This document shows, in pieces, positions 17,582 through 26,181 of a stretch of DNA of 64,000 nt (positions are counted from its first letter, which is position 1; every line of letters starts with the position of its first letter). The DNA is taken from assembly GCF_039729195.1 (NCBI RefSeq), contig NZ_CP155796.1, forward strand, positions 1,860,001-1,924,000, in the 5' to 3' direction. The notes beneath the pieces are model-generated. The model saw nothing but the letters and a program-made list of their open reading frames with translations, searched no databases and was not told the DNA's origin. The position numbers and the translations under genes were made by a program. The stretch comes from Mycobacterium sp. DL. GTDB taxonomy: Bacteria; Actinomycetota; Actinomycetes; Mycobacteriales; Mycobacteriaceae.

Positions 17582-18364
17582 TCAGCCGCCCCGCACCAGG
17601 ACGAGCAGCGCACCGCCGGCGCCCATCGCGATCACCGCGGCCACCACCTGGTTGATCCGGATGCGACCACAGATCACGTCCGGCCGTTCGCGAAGCGGTT
17701 CGAGCAGGAAGCGGACCACGCCGTACCACGCGAGGACGGCCAATGCGCAGGTTCCTGGTGGAGAAGTGTCGGGCCACAGGCCGAGGAAGACCACGAGGCC
17801 GACGGCCCACGATGCCATTTCGAGAAACTGCACCGGAACGCGCCGCTTGCGCACCCCCCGGGTGTCGTGCAGGTGGATGCCGAACGCTGTGTCCGTTTGG
17901 CGTCCGGCGCAGCAGCCGTTGAACACACATCCCAGCCGGATCCAGAAGCCGCCCGCGAGCACGCCGATCGCCATCTGATCCCACAGTATTGCCGCCGGGA
18001 TGTCCACCGCGGCTGCGGCCACATAGGACGCGGGCACAAAGGTCAGTAGGGCGCCGAAGACGCTCATGCCTCCTTCTGTGGTGAGCCACCATGCCTGCGG
18101 TGAGTTCGCTCTGAGGTACCCGGGCAGGTGGATGAGCAGGTGGTAGACCCGTGCGCCGATCAGCCCGGCGAGCGCGCAAACCATCGCCGCCAACCCGACG
18201 CGCAGCGGAGACAGTCCGGACGTGCCTGCCATCGCGGCTGTCGCGAGTGTGCCGATGCAGATACCTACGGCCAGAAAGGCTTTGTAGGAGTTGACGCGGC
18301 GCCCGGCGATGGTGAAGAACCGCGGAAAGCCGACCTGAGCAGGGCTGATCGCCGGCGCATTCAT
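17582..18364 (-). CDS. Lgt-like prolipoprotein diacylglyceryl transferase paralogue
   Basis: Polytopic membrane protein of 260 residues, related to Lgt, which attaches diacylglycerol to the lipobox cysteine of prolipoproteins. Lgt hallmarks seen: GGMS at the start of the conserved loop, RLGCVFNGCCAG in the place of GRxGNFxNGE, and WYGVVRFLLEPLRERPD with the conserved Arg in YG..RF, followed by NQV. The essential His of the HGG motif appears to be Phe (GGMSVFGA), and a Cys-Cys pair sits where NGE is usual, so it is a divergent subfamily member rather than the housekeeping Lgt. It starts 1 bp after the LspA-like stop and is the fourth gene of the 22515-17582 operon. Confidence 0.82.
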   Translation of the reverse strand: MNAPAISPAQVGFPRFFTIAGRRVNSYKAFLAVGICIGTLATAAMAGTSGLSPLRVGLAAMVCALAGLIGARVYHLLIHLPGYLRANSPQAWWLTTEGGMSVFGALLTFVPASYVAAAAVDIPAAILWDQMAIGVLAGGFWIRLGCVFNGCCAGRQTDTAFGIHLHDTRGVRKRRVPVQFLEMASWAVGLVVFLGLWPDTSPPGTCALAVLAWYGVVRFLLEPLRERPDVICGRIRINQVVAAVIAMGAGGALLVLVRGG

Positions 18365-18365
18365 G

Positions 18366-18788
18366 TCATCCCCGCACCTCACCGATTGCCCGCAGCAGTT
18401 CGATGCCGATCCCGAACGCGCCGACCGCGAGCGCGACGTCGGCGAGGTTGAATGCGGGCCAGAACCGAAGGCACACATAGTCGGTGACCGAACCACGCAG
18501 TGAGCTCTCGACCATGTTGCTGAGCGAGCCGCCGAGCAGCACGCCGACGAACACAAGCAACGACGGTATCGCCGTGCCGGCAACCACCAGCACACAGGCG
18601 CAAACAGCCCAGAGCCACAGCGCTTTCGGTTGATGCACAGTCAACCGGTGCAACCACAAGCGTCCCGGCACCTGGCGAAGACTTCCGAACGGCCCCAACC
18701 GGACGCTGTCGAATCGGCTGTGACGAACCAGAAGCTTCACACCCTGATCGATCATCAGAACGACGAGTGTGATCAGGACCAGTTGCAT
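18366..18788 (-). CDS. LspA-like signal peptidase II paralogue
   Basis: Compact membrane protein of 140 residues, shorter than usual LspA (about 160-200). The first helix contains the conserved DQGVK. The two catalytic aspartates are retained in VTDYV and FNLADVAL, the latter being the family's FN-x-AD signature. It should therefore cut lipoprotein signal peptides in the membrane. The conserved Asn of the GN...DR region reads SNMVESS. It starts 4 bp after the stop of the 885-residue protein and is followed 1 bp later by the Lgt-like gene, an order and spacing that imply one transcript and shared work on a dedicated lipoprotein. Confidence 0.83.
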   Translation of the reverse strand: MQLVLITLVVLMIDQGVKLLVRHSRFDSVRLGPFGSLRQVPGRLWLHRLTVHQPKALWLWAVCACVLVVAGTAIPSLLVFVGVLLGGSLSNMVESSLRGSVTDYVCLRFWPAFNLADVALAVGAFGIGIELLRAIGEVRG

Positions 18789-18792
18789 GGTG

Positions 18793-21450
18793 TCAGCTAC
18801 TCACGCCGACTGCCGATGCCCTGTCGTCATTCGGTGGTCCGTGTTCATGCGCCACCCCGAGCTGGATGTGGTCCACGCGTCCATCGGCGTCGATCGTGAT
18901 CGTCGTTGGCCAGCACCGTATCCCGTACCGGCGGGCCATCCGCTGCTGATGGTCCTGCACGAGTGGGAACGACAGGCCGAGGCGACGGCGAACGTGATCA
19001 ATCGACTCGCTCGTGGCGCCACCGTGGATTCCGACGATGAAGGGCACCTTGTGGTCTTCCCGATTGAGTCGTTGCAGGCGTTGCAGCTCCGCGAGGCAGG
19101 GCGCTGACCACGATTGCCAGAAGGTCAGGAGGATGCGGCGTCCACGCATGCGGTGCAGCGCGTAGTGGTGCCCACCGTCTTCGAATGTTGCGTCGATCGC
19201 GGTATCACCCGGTGAAACCGTCAGCCGAAGCGGGCGGAAGGACGCGGGTGCGGAAGGGGCCACGTACTTGTCCAGTACGGCAACGACTTCCGTCGGATCC
19301 GGCTCGCCTTCGCGGGTCCAGACGAACTCCCGCCTGGCATTGATCAGATACATGGACGGCAGGTTGGATACTCCGAATGTCTTTGTCCAGCCGTCCTCGT
19401 CGTCCTCGGTGAGATGCAGCCACGGAGCTCCGCTGCGAGGCAGTCCGAGTCTGTCTTCCACCTCGCGCCGAGTCGCCTCGAAGGTTCCGGCCGGTACGAC
19501 AACCGTGACCGCTAGCGAAGAACTGCTGGGCACCGGGCCCAGCGCCTCGAGCAACGGATCAAGCGGACGGTCCCCGCGCCCATCGACGAAGTACACCAGC
19601 GTATTCGGTTGGATCCGGATGTCTCCCGGGACATTCGCCTGCACGCTGAGGTGGCCTGCGATGGCGTCCCTCATCGGGTTGTCGTCAGCGATGGCCGGTC
19701 TCCAGAACGGGACCGTGAGCGGACCCCACCACGGGGGGATGTCCAGCGCGAACTCAGGTTCCTGCACCTGGCAGGTGGTACCGCCCGCGATGCTGACCTG
19801 CTGCCCGGTCGGGGTGATCTGGGTCCCTTCGATGCGCAGGCAGACTTGGCTGACGCTGGTGAGTCCCGCGGGCTTGGGAAGGATGAAGCGATGTTCGTCG
19901 ACCAACGTTCTTTCGACGCCTGACCAGATGCTGCTCGTCTCAGAGTGCTCCACCCAGGTCCAGACGAACCGATCGATGCCGCCGGCGGGAATCCAGCTTT
20001 GCAAGGCTGTGAACGCGGCGCCCCCGTGCGTCTCACCGATCTCGACGACCGGTGCGAGGCGGGCGAGGCTGCGGATGTCTCCTCGGACGACCACCCCGTC
20101 GACGGTGATGTTGATGGCCGTGAACGACGCTGTCGCGCCGGCGTCGAACGTGCGCACTCCCTTGTTGAGCGTGCCTCGTGCGTCGTCGAAAACTCTGCGG
20201 ACCGCGTCACCGTTCGCGTCCAGCCCATTGTCGATCTCGACCCTGACGATGTTGGCTGCCCTGCTATGCGGGATGAACCACGACTTGTCCACGTCCGGTT
20301 CTCCCGCGCGTTGGAGAGTGATGGCCTGAGTGGTCGGGTTCAGCACCAGAACGACTCGCTGTGTGAAGCCGACGAACCCGTTCGGTGCCCACACCGTGTC
20401 CGTCACCGCCGCAACACGGCCCGCGATCTCGATCACGCCGTTTCGGAACGTCAACGACGGCCCGGAACTGAAGTGCAGGCGGTACTCCACAGAGGCTGAG
20501 CCACCAAAAATGCTGCTGATGGTGAACTTGATCGGTGGTCGGTCGGTGATCGCCTGGCGGATCGCGTCGATGTCGACGAGGGTACGGACGTGTTCCTCAC
20601 TGACCGCGAAGCCGAATCCGCTTGAACCGATGAAGGATTGAGTGAGACTGTGAAGGCCGTTGGCAGGCGCGGCAGCACCTGCCAGTTGTAGGGGTAGGGC
20701 GACGACCTGGTGCGGGACGGATCCGAGTCCCTTGAACTCGGTGAATACGAAGTCGTCGGGCAAGTCCACCGGGAGCAGGGACACGCTTTCGCGCAGGAAC
20801 TTGCGGACCTCGGCGGCGACTCGGCTCGCGGCAGCCGCCGTCAACCCGCTTCCGGAAGCAGGGATGAAGTCGATTTCGGCGTCCTGGGCCGAGGGCTGGA
20901 TGATGAGCCGGCGTCCGGTCCCATGGGGTGTCTGACGGACATCGAACGTGGCGCGCAGCTCGCCGTGCACGGCGGGAGGTAACTCGGTGGTACCCGGATC
21001 CGGGTAGTACTGCGCCCGCACGTCCGCGTGAATGACGACCGCGGTCGACGAGCCGGGCGGCACCGTGACGGTGATGGCGGACACCTGGAGCTTGGCTCTG
21101 CCGCGGACCACATCCGGGGGAAGCTCGATCTCCCAGTCCTGATCGAAGCCTGCGAAGGCGTCTGTGAACATCGTCGACGCACCAGGGGGTGCGGTGGCGG
21201 TCACCAGAGAGCGAACGTCCGCCATTCCATGGCCGGGAGCGGCCTTCTGGTAGGCGACCACCCAATCGCCGAATGCACCGACCTCCGGGTGTCTGCGGGG
21301 AGGGTCGCCGATACGGGTGGTCGCGCTGTGGAGGAGCTTCAACGCGGCGTCGTGGCCACCGTTCTGGTGCAGGGTGCCCAGGAGGCCGTTGAGCTGTCGC
21401 ATGGCAATCTGCACCACTGCGGTGTAGTCGCCGGTGAGAGGGTTGGACAT
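18793..21450 (-). CDS. 885-residue multidomain protein with C-terminal thioredoxin-like domains
   Basis: Large protein without signal peptide or membrane helix. Residues 1-600 are rich in beta-strand-like alternation and unfamiliar; a segment near 270-400 (FGFAVSEEHV...) has a look of TULIP-type lipid-binding proteins, but this is a guess. Residues about 625-730 resemble a thioredoxin fold without active cysteines, with a cis-Pro-like SNLPSMYLIN. Residues about 745-870 are a TlpA/redoxin-like domain (RRILLTFWQSW) whose active site reads WSAPC (781-785): the first cysteine of the usual WCxxC is Ser. A CWPTTITID segment supplies the cis-proline. It lies 9 bp after the lipoprotein gene and 4 bp before the LspA-like gene. 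No known function. Confidence 0.85.
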   Translation of the reverse strand: MSNPLTGDYTAVVQIAMRQLNGLLGTLHQNGGHDAALKLLHSATTRIGDPPRRHPEVGAFGDWVVAYQKAAPGHGMADVRSLVTATAPPGASTMFTDAFAGFDQDWEIELPPDVVRGRAKLQVSAITVTVPPGSSTAVVIHADVRAQYYPDPGTTELPPAVHGELRATFDVRQTPHGTGRRLIIQPSAQDAEIDFIPASGSGLTAAAASRVAAEVRKFLRESVSLLPVDLPDDFVFTEFKGLGSVPHQVVALPLQLAGAAAPANGLHSLTQSFIGSSGFGFAVSEEHVRTLVDIDAIRQAITDRPPIKFTISSIFGGSASVEYRLHFSSGPSLTFRNGVIEIAGRVAAVTDTVWAPNGFVGFTQRVVLVLNPTTQAITLQRAGEPDVDKSWFIPHSRAANIVRVEIDNGLDANGDAVRRVFDDARGTLNKGVRTFDAGATASFTAINITVDGVVVRGDIRSLARLAPVVEIGETHGGAAFTALQSWIPAGGIDRFVWTWVEHSETSSIWSGVERTLVDEHRFILPKPAGLTSVSQVCLRIEGTQITPTGQQVSIAGGTTCQVQEPEFALDIPPWWGPLTVPFWRPAIADDNPMRDAIAGHLSVQANVPGDIRIQPNTLVYFVDGRGDRPLDPLLEALGPVPSSSSLAVTVVVPAGTFEATRREVEDRLGLPRSGAPWLHLTEDDEDGWTKTFGVSNLPSMYLINARREFVWTREGEPDPTEVVAVLDKYVAPSAPASFRPLRLTVSPGDTAIDATFEDGGHHYALHRMRGRRILLTFWQSWSAPCLAELQRLQRLNREDHKVPFIVGIHGGATSESIDHVRRRLGLSFPLVQDHQQRMARRYGIRCWPTTITIDADGRVDHIQLGVAHEHGPPNDDRASAVGVSS

Positions 21451-21459
21451 GGCTGATCG

Positions 21460-22515
21460 CTACGAGATCGGCGTGAGTCGCACGGCCAGGCCGGCGTAGT
21501 CGACACCGCCGACTCGGGTCGCGGTGAACGGAACCGACGCGGCTCCCGGCGCATCTCCTGTCACGAAGGCGAAGTCATCGGCCACCCCGTCCACACGTAG
21601 GGTCTGGCTGTATCCGGTGATCGGCCCCGAGTCCGTGGTGAACATCTGAACGACCACCTCGTTCACGGCCGCAATGACATCCTGCGACAGCGAGGTGCCC
21701 GCTTCGGTGCCGAAATCTGTTGATACGGAACCGAATGCGGACACCGCGGTGTAGGAGAGGGAGCATGCCTGCACATTGATCTCCGCGGCGCCGGGCCGTC
21801 CGACCGACAGCGACACCGTCTGCGGCCCTGTCGGGGGATTGAGCAGACCGAAGAGTTCGTGAAAGACGAAGGTGCCGTTTATCGAGGTGAGCGGCACATT
21901 GTTGAGGCCGACAGCGCCGAGCGAGGTCATGGGTGTTCCGCCGAAGGTCGCCGTGCGCGTCGGCGTCCCACTCGGCGGGAGGAAGCCGCCGCGGTGCGCC
22001 CACTGCAAGCCCACCACGACGGCACTCGAATCGTCGGATGCCGTGTGCGACCAGGTGGCGCTCGCGGAGGCGGTGCCCGAAACGGGGGCGCCGACCCCCT
22101 TGGCGTCGAAGGCGGGCGGGCCGAGCGTGGTGGCGCTGACCGGCGCAGAGGGCAAGGACATGTCACCGTCGGCGAAAACGGCACGGGCCGTGTACTGATA
22201 TGTCCTCGCCGGATTCAATCCGGCACGGTCGTCGTGGCCGGCGGGTGAGGCCGGCACGCTGAAGGTGTACGGCGGTCCGACGAGGTCGACTTCGATCCGT
22301 TCGAATTCGATACGGGTGGCGGTGGGGTCGATCATCCAAGCGAGCGTGATGGTGCCCAGACTCGTCCCTGTGGCCGAATCGATGACGGGCGCTGGTCGGA
22401 GCTCATCCAGGCGATCGAGCCCGAAAACCTGATCGCACCCGGCGAAACCGACGAGGAGAACCACCGGCACCACGATGGCCGGAACAAGAACCGCCAGAAA
22501 CAACCATTCGGTCAT
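21460..22515 (-). CDS. Putative lipoprotein with fibronectin-III-like and jelly-roll-like domains
   Basis: First gene of a four-gene operon, 351 residues. The N-terminus is one hydrophobic stretch (WLFLAVLVPAIVVPVVLLVGF) ending in a lipobox-like FAGC with Cys27, then DQVFGLDR. The n-region has no positive charge and -3 is Phe, so the signal is atypical. Residues about 40-135 look like a fibronectin type III domain (TLAWMIDPTATRIEFERIEV, TYQYTARAVFADGDMSLPS). Residues about 140-350 form a beta-rich domain like those on secreted or phage-tail-like surface proteins (ATWSHTASDDSSAVVVGLQW). With LspA- and Lgt-like genes in the same operon it is the obvious client. GAAGG precedes the ATG and a TATGCT -10 box lies 10 nt upstream. 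Confidence 0.83.
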   Translation of the reverse strand: MTEWLFLAVLVPAIVVPVVLLVGFAGCDQVFGLDRLDELRPAPVIDSATGTSLGTITLAWMIDPTATRIEFERIEVDLVGPPYTFSVPASPAGHDDRAGLNPARTYQYTARAVFADGDMSLPSAPVSATTLGPPAFDAKGVGAPVSGTASASATWSHTASDDSSAVVVGLQWAHRGGFLPPSGTPTRTATFGGTPMTSLGAVGLNNVPLTSINGTFVFHELFGLLNPPTGPQTVSLSVGRPGAAEINVQACSLSYTAVSAFGSVSTDFGTEAGTSLSQDVIAAVNEVVVQMFTTDSGPITGYSQTLRVDGVADDFAFVTGDAPGAASVPFTATRVGGVDYAGLAVRLTPIS

Positions 22516-22525
22516 CAGCCTTCAC

Positions 22526-22531
22526 AGCATA
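22526..22531 (-). promoter_or_regulatory. -10 box TATGCT for the lipoprotein operon
   Basis: On the minus strand TATGCT ends 10 nt before the ATG at 22515 and matches TANNNT. Transcription would start only a few bases before the start codon, giving an almost leaderless message. It lies in the 89-bp gap after desA3, supporting independent transcription of the four-gene operon. Inference from spacing only. Confidence 0.45.
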
Positions 22532-22604
22532 TTCCGAGGTGGTCGTCGGCGTGGGGAGTCGGCGAATCAGTGCATCAGGACATCGGACACACCACGCGCG
22601 CGTA

Positions 22605-23747
22605 TTACGCCGCGGCGGTCTCGGTGTTCCTGCCCCGCCCGAAGAGGCTGAAGTTGTTGGGCAACGAAAGTCGGAACACCTTCTTCCACGCCGAGGCAAC
22701 CTGGTTGGGAAGCGATCCGCTGGTGTAGGTCAGGCCGTAGCGCTCGAACAGGTCCTGCACCTTGGGTGCGATCTCCTGGTAGCGGTTGCTGGGCAGGTCG
22801 GGGAACAGGTGGTGCTCGATCTGGAACGACAGGTTGCCGGTCATGAAGTGCAGTACTGAACTGCCGGAAATGTTTGCCGATCCCAGCATTTGGCGCAGGT
22901 ACCACTCGCCGCGGGTCTCGCCGTCGATGGAGCTCTTCTCGAACGTCTGCACACCTTCGGGGAAGTGTCCGCACATGATCACCGAGTGCGTCCACAGATT
23001 GCGGACCAGGTTGGCCGTCACGTTCGCGGTGAGGGTGGGCAGCGCCGACGGGCCCGACATCAGCGGGTGCAGAAGGTAATCGCGGGTCGCATGCTTGCGA
23101 ATCTTCGCGACGACCTGCTTGGCATTGCGGCGGAACTCGTCTTTGTCGGTCCGTCCCTTCAGGAACTTGCCGATCTCGAGGTCGTAGGCGGCGATGCCGT
23201 ACTGGAACATGCAGGCGTTGATGGCATTCCACAGCGGCTGCGCCAGGTAGAACGGCATCCACTTCTGGTCTTCGTCGACGCGCATGATGCCGTAGCCGAG
23301 GTCGTGATCCTTGCCGAGCACATTCGTGTAGGTGTGGTGCACCTCGTTGTGCGAGTGCTTCCACATGTCCGACGGGGAGGCGTTGTCCCACTCCCATGTC
23401 GTCGAGTGGATCTTGGAGTCGCGCATCCAGTCCCACTGGCCGTGCATGACGTTGTGGCCGATCTCCATGTTCTCGACGATCTTCGATACCGACAGGCCCG
23501 CGGTGCCGACGATCCAGGCGGGCGGGAACAGCGAGAACAGCAGCACGGCACGGCTGCTCAGTTCGAGCTTGCGCTGGCCGTCGATGACCTTGCGGATGTA
23601 GGCGGCGTCGCGTTCGCCGCGTTCGGAGATGATCTGCTCACGGATGGCGTCCAGTTCGAGGCCGATGTTCGTGATGTCGTCGTCGGTGAGGTGGGCGGCC
23701 GGGCCGGTTCTGGTTTCGGTTGTCGGCTCGAGGGTGGAAACAGTCAT
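22605..23747 (-). CDS. desA3: Membrane fatty acyl desaturase, DesA3-like
   Basis: Integral membrane diiron desaturase of 380 residues. All three histidine boxes are present: HNVMH (98-102), HNEVHH (133-138) and QIEHH (309-313), with hydrophobic segments between. The sequence and its pairing with a ferredoxin-reductase-like gene match M. tuberculosis DesA3/Rv3230c, a stearoyl-CoA delta-9 desaturase that makes oleic acid for membrane and storage lipids. It starts 15 bp downstream of the reductase stop, so both are made together. The regulator at 24889 is divergent from the pair and probably controls it. Confidence 0.92.
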   Translation of the reverse strand: MTVSTLEPTTETRTGPAAHLTDDDITNIGLELDAIREQIISERGERDAAYIRKVIDGQRKLELSSRAVLLFSLFPPAWIVGTAGLSVSKIVENMEIGHNVMHGQWDWMRDSKIHSTTWEWDNASPSDMWKHSHNEVHHTYTNVLGKDHDLGYGIMRVDEDQKWMPFYLAQPLWNAINACMFQYGIAAYDLEIGKFLKGRTDKDEFRRNAKQVVAKIRKHATRDYLLHPLMSGPSALPTLTANVTANLVRNLWTHSVIMCGHFPEGVQTFEKSSIDGETRGEWYLRQMLGSANISGSSVLHFMTGNLSFQIEHHLFPDLPSNRYQEIAPKVQDLFERYGLTYTSGSLPNQVASAWKKVFRLSLPNNFSLFGRGRNTETAAA

Positions 23748-23762
23748 GTCGAATCTCCTTGA

Positions 23763-24854
23763 CTACAGCTCGATTTCGCAGGTGCCCGCGGCGGCGGAGA
23801 CGCAGGTTTGGATCTGGACGTTGTCGCCCGGCGAGGCGGTGGTGATGTCGCCGGTGCGGAGGTCACGTACCGCGCCCTGGCGCAGCGGAGCGACGCAGCC
23901 GAAGCAGATGCCCATTCGGCAACCCGAGGGCATCAGCACGCCTGCGGCCTCGCCGGTGTCGAGCAGGGTCTGGGATGCTTCCGCATCTACGGTGGTTCCG
24001 GACTTCGCGAAGGTCACGGCGCCGACGTCGCCCGCGGTGATCATCGTCGGGCGAAAGCGCTCGGTGTGCAGTTGGTCGGCGATTCCGGCAGCGTCCCAGC
24101 GGGCTTCGAGGGCGTCGAGCATCCCGGCGGGTCCGCAGGCCCACGTCTGGCGGGTGGCGAAGTCGTCGACGAGGTCGGCGAGGGTCTCCATGTCGAGCAC
24201 CCCGTCGGTGTCGGTATGCCTCTCCACCAGTCGGATCCGGCCTCGGCGCGCCATCGTCCGGAGTTCTTCGCCGAAGATCACGTCACCCGCGGTGGGTGCG
24301 GAGTGCACGACTGTGACGTCGCGGTGCTGATCGGTCATGTTGCGGAGCATCCCCATCACCGGGGTGACACCGCTGCCCGCGGTGACGAAGAGGATCTTTG
24401 CCGGCTCGTGCCCTTCGAGGGTGAATTCGCCTGCGGGCTGGTCCAGTTGGATGACAGTGCCGACGGTGGCGCGACCGACCAGATGGTTGCTCACGGTGCC
24501 GCCCGGGATCGCCTTCACGGTGATGGTGATGCAGTCGTCGGGCCTGGAGGTCTGCGAGGTCAGCGAGTAGGCCCGCCACTGGCGGACTCCGTCGACGTCG
24601 ATCCCGATCCGCACGTACTGGCCGGGGGTGTGACCGCGCCAACCGCGGCCGGGCTTGATCACCACGGTGACGGCATCGCGGGTCTCGGGGTGGAGCGCGA
24701 CGATGCGGCCACGGAGATCGGCGCCGGAGCGCAGCGGATCGATGACGTCGAGGTAATCAGCGGGCACCAAGGGGGTGGTCACCCGCTCCGCGAGCTTCAT
24801 CACGCGCGCCCGCAGCACACCGAGCGAGGTCGTGCGGGGTGCTGTTGTGGTCAT
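23763..24854 (-). CDS. Ferredoxin/NADPH oxidoreductase, electron donor to the desaturase
   Basis: A 363-residue flavo-iron-sulfur reductase. The FAD-binding part has RAYSLTS and GGTVSNHL, the pyridine nucleotide part has TAGSGVTPVMGMLR and CGPAGMLD, and the C-terminal plant-type 2Fe-2S domain has CRMGICFGC and a last cysteine in QTC. It corresponds to Rv3230c, which passes electrons from NADPH to DesA3. MTTTAPRTT at 24854 is chosen as start (GTGGAG just upstream) rather than the much longer open frame from 25034, whose extra part overlaps the divergent regulator. First gene of the two-gene operon. Confidence 0.9.
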   Translation of the reverse strand: MTTTAPRTTSLGVLRARVMKLAERVTTPLVPADYLDVIDPLRSGADLRGRIVALHPETRDAVTVVIKPGRGWRGHTPGQYVRIGIDVDGVRQWRAYSLTSQTSRPDDCITITVKAIPGGTVSNHLVGRATVGTVIQLDQPAGEFTLEGHEPAKILFVTAGSGVTPVMGMLRNMTDQHRDVTVVHSAPTAGDVIFGEELRTMARRGRIRLVERHTDTDGVLDMETLADLVDDFATRQTWACGPAGMLDALEARWDAAGIADQLHTERFRPTMITAGDVGAVTFAKSGTTVDAEASQTLLDTGEAAGVLMPSGCRMGICFGCVAPLRQGAVRDLRTGDITTASPGDNVQIQTCVSAAAGTCEIEL

Positions 24855-24888
24855 GACTCCACTGTGACTGAGAGAGAGGTATAAACTC

Positions 24889-26175
24889 TTGGACTCTAGG
24901 CGTGAAGAAGTCGCACGAATTTGTTCGGAGGAGACAGTTATTTCAGAACCGGAGCTCCGCTTCACCGGACTCGACCTATCCGAGGACGTCGCGTCGGCGT
25001 TGCTGGCGGTGTTGCCGAGCATGGCGGAACGCACCGTGGCCGCGGTGACCGGAGAGGTGCCCAGTTACGCCGGAGCTTTCAGCGGTCGCATGGGTGCCAA
25101 CATCGAGAACGCGGTGCAGATGGCGCTCGGCGGCTTTCTGCGGCTGGCGGTCCGCGCGCAGGACTCCGATGCCACGGCGACGCTGAGTCCGGCACTGGAC
25201 GGCGCCTACGAACTGGGACGCGGCGAGGCGCGTCAGGGCCGGTCCATGGATGCGCTGCTCTCGGCGTACCGCGTCGGCGCTCGGGTGGCCTGGCGCGAGC
25301 TGTCGTCGACGGCCGTCGGCGCCGGCGTGCCGGCGGACACCGTGGCCCGGTTCGCAGAGTTGGTCTTCGCGTTCATCGACGAACTGTCGGCGTCCAGCGT
25401 CGCCGGCCACGCCGATCAGTTGGCCACCACCGGGCGGGTGCGCGAACGCTATCTCGAACGGTTGGCCAGGCAGCTGCTCGACGGTGAGCCCGCCGAGGTC
25501 TTGCACGACAGCGCGGACAAAGCCGATTGGCACTCTCCGGCCACCCTGACCGCGGTGGTGCTCGCGGTGTCGCAAACCCGCGGCTTGGCCGCTCGATTCG
25601 GCGCATCCACGCTGCAGCTCAACGAAGACCTGCCGGGGATCAGCCCGTCGGAGTCGTTGGCGGTGTTGCTCGTGCCGGATCTGGACGACCGGCATCGCGC
25701 TCAGTTGCGTTCGGCCCTGCAGGGCCGACGAGCATTGGTGGGACCGGCTCGGCCGTGGATGCTGGTCCGGTCGTCGTATCAACGAGCCCTGCGGGCACGG
25801 GAGCTGACGGTGGCCGGCGATGCCACTGTCGAGGTCATCGACACCGACGATCACCTGGTCGAACTCGTCCTGACCGCCGATCGGGAAGCTGCCGACGATC
25901 TGCGCCGGCACGCGTTGGCGCCGTTGTCCGGTCTGCGGCCCAACACCGCCGAACGGTTGGCCGAGACCCTGAGGTCGTGGCTGCTGCACCGAGGCCAGCG
26001 CGAGTTGGTCGCTGCGGACCTGTTCGTCCACCCGCAGACGGTGCGCTACCGGATGACCCAGCTGCGGGAGCTGTTCGGCGACCGGCTCAACGACCCGAAG
26101 ACGGTGATGGAGCTCACCGTCGCGCTGTCGGTCCCGAACGCGAAGGTGCAGTCGACCGACGGCGCGACGGATTGA
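24889..26175 (+). CDS. PucR/CdaR-type transcriptional regulator
   Basis: Regulator of up to 428 residues with a long N-terminal helical and central GGDEF-like/PucR region and a C-terminal helix-turn-helix of the PucR type (LVAADLFVHPQTVRYRMTQLRELFGDRL). It is divergent from the desaturase operon, 34 bp away, and is the likely regulator of it. The start is uncertain. TTG at 24889 is the only usual codon near the front, yet a TATAAA -10 box at 24880-24885 would begin the mRNA around 24892, downstream of that TTG. A strong GGAGGAGA at 24927-24934 stands 5 nt before an in-frame ATT at 24940, suggesting a rare ATT start (411 residues). Confidence 0.85.
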   Translation: MDSRREEVARICSEETVISEPELRFTGLDLSEDVASALLAVLPSMAERTVAAVTGEVPSYAGAFSGRMGANIENAVQMALGGFLRLAVRAQDSDATATLSPALDGAYELGRGEARQGRSMDALLSAYRVGARVAWRELSSTAVGAGVPADTVARFAELVFAFIDELSASSVAGHADQLATTGRVRERYLERLARQLLDGEPAEVLHDSADKADWHSPATLTAVVLAVSQTRGLAARFGASTLQLNEDLPGISPSESLAVLLVPDLDDRHRAQLRSALQGRRALVGPARPWMLVRSSYQRALRARELTVAGDATVEVIDTDDHLVELVLTADREAADDLRRHALAPLSGLRPNTAERLAETLRSWLLHRGQRELVAADLFVHPQTVRYRMTQLRELFGDRLNDPKTVMELTVALSVPNAKVQSTDGATD

Positions 26176-26181
26176 ACCCGG

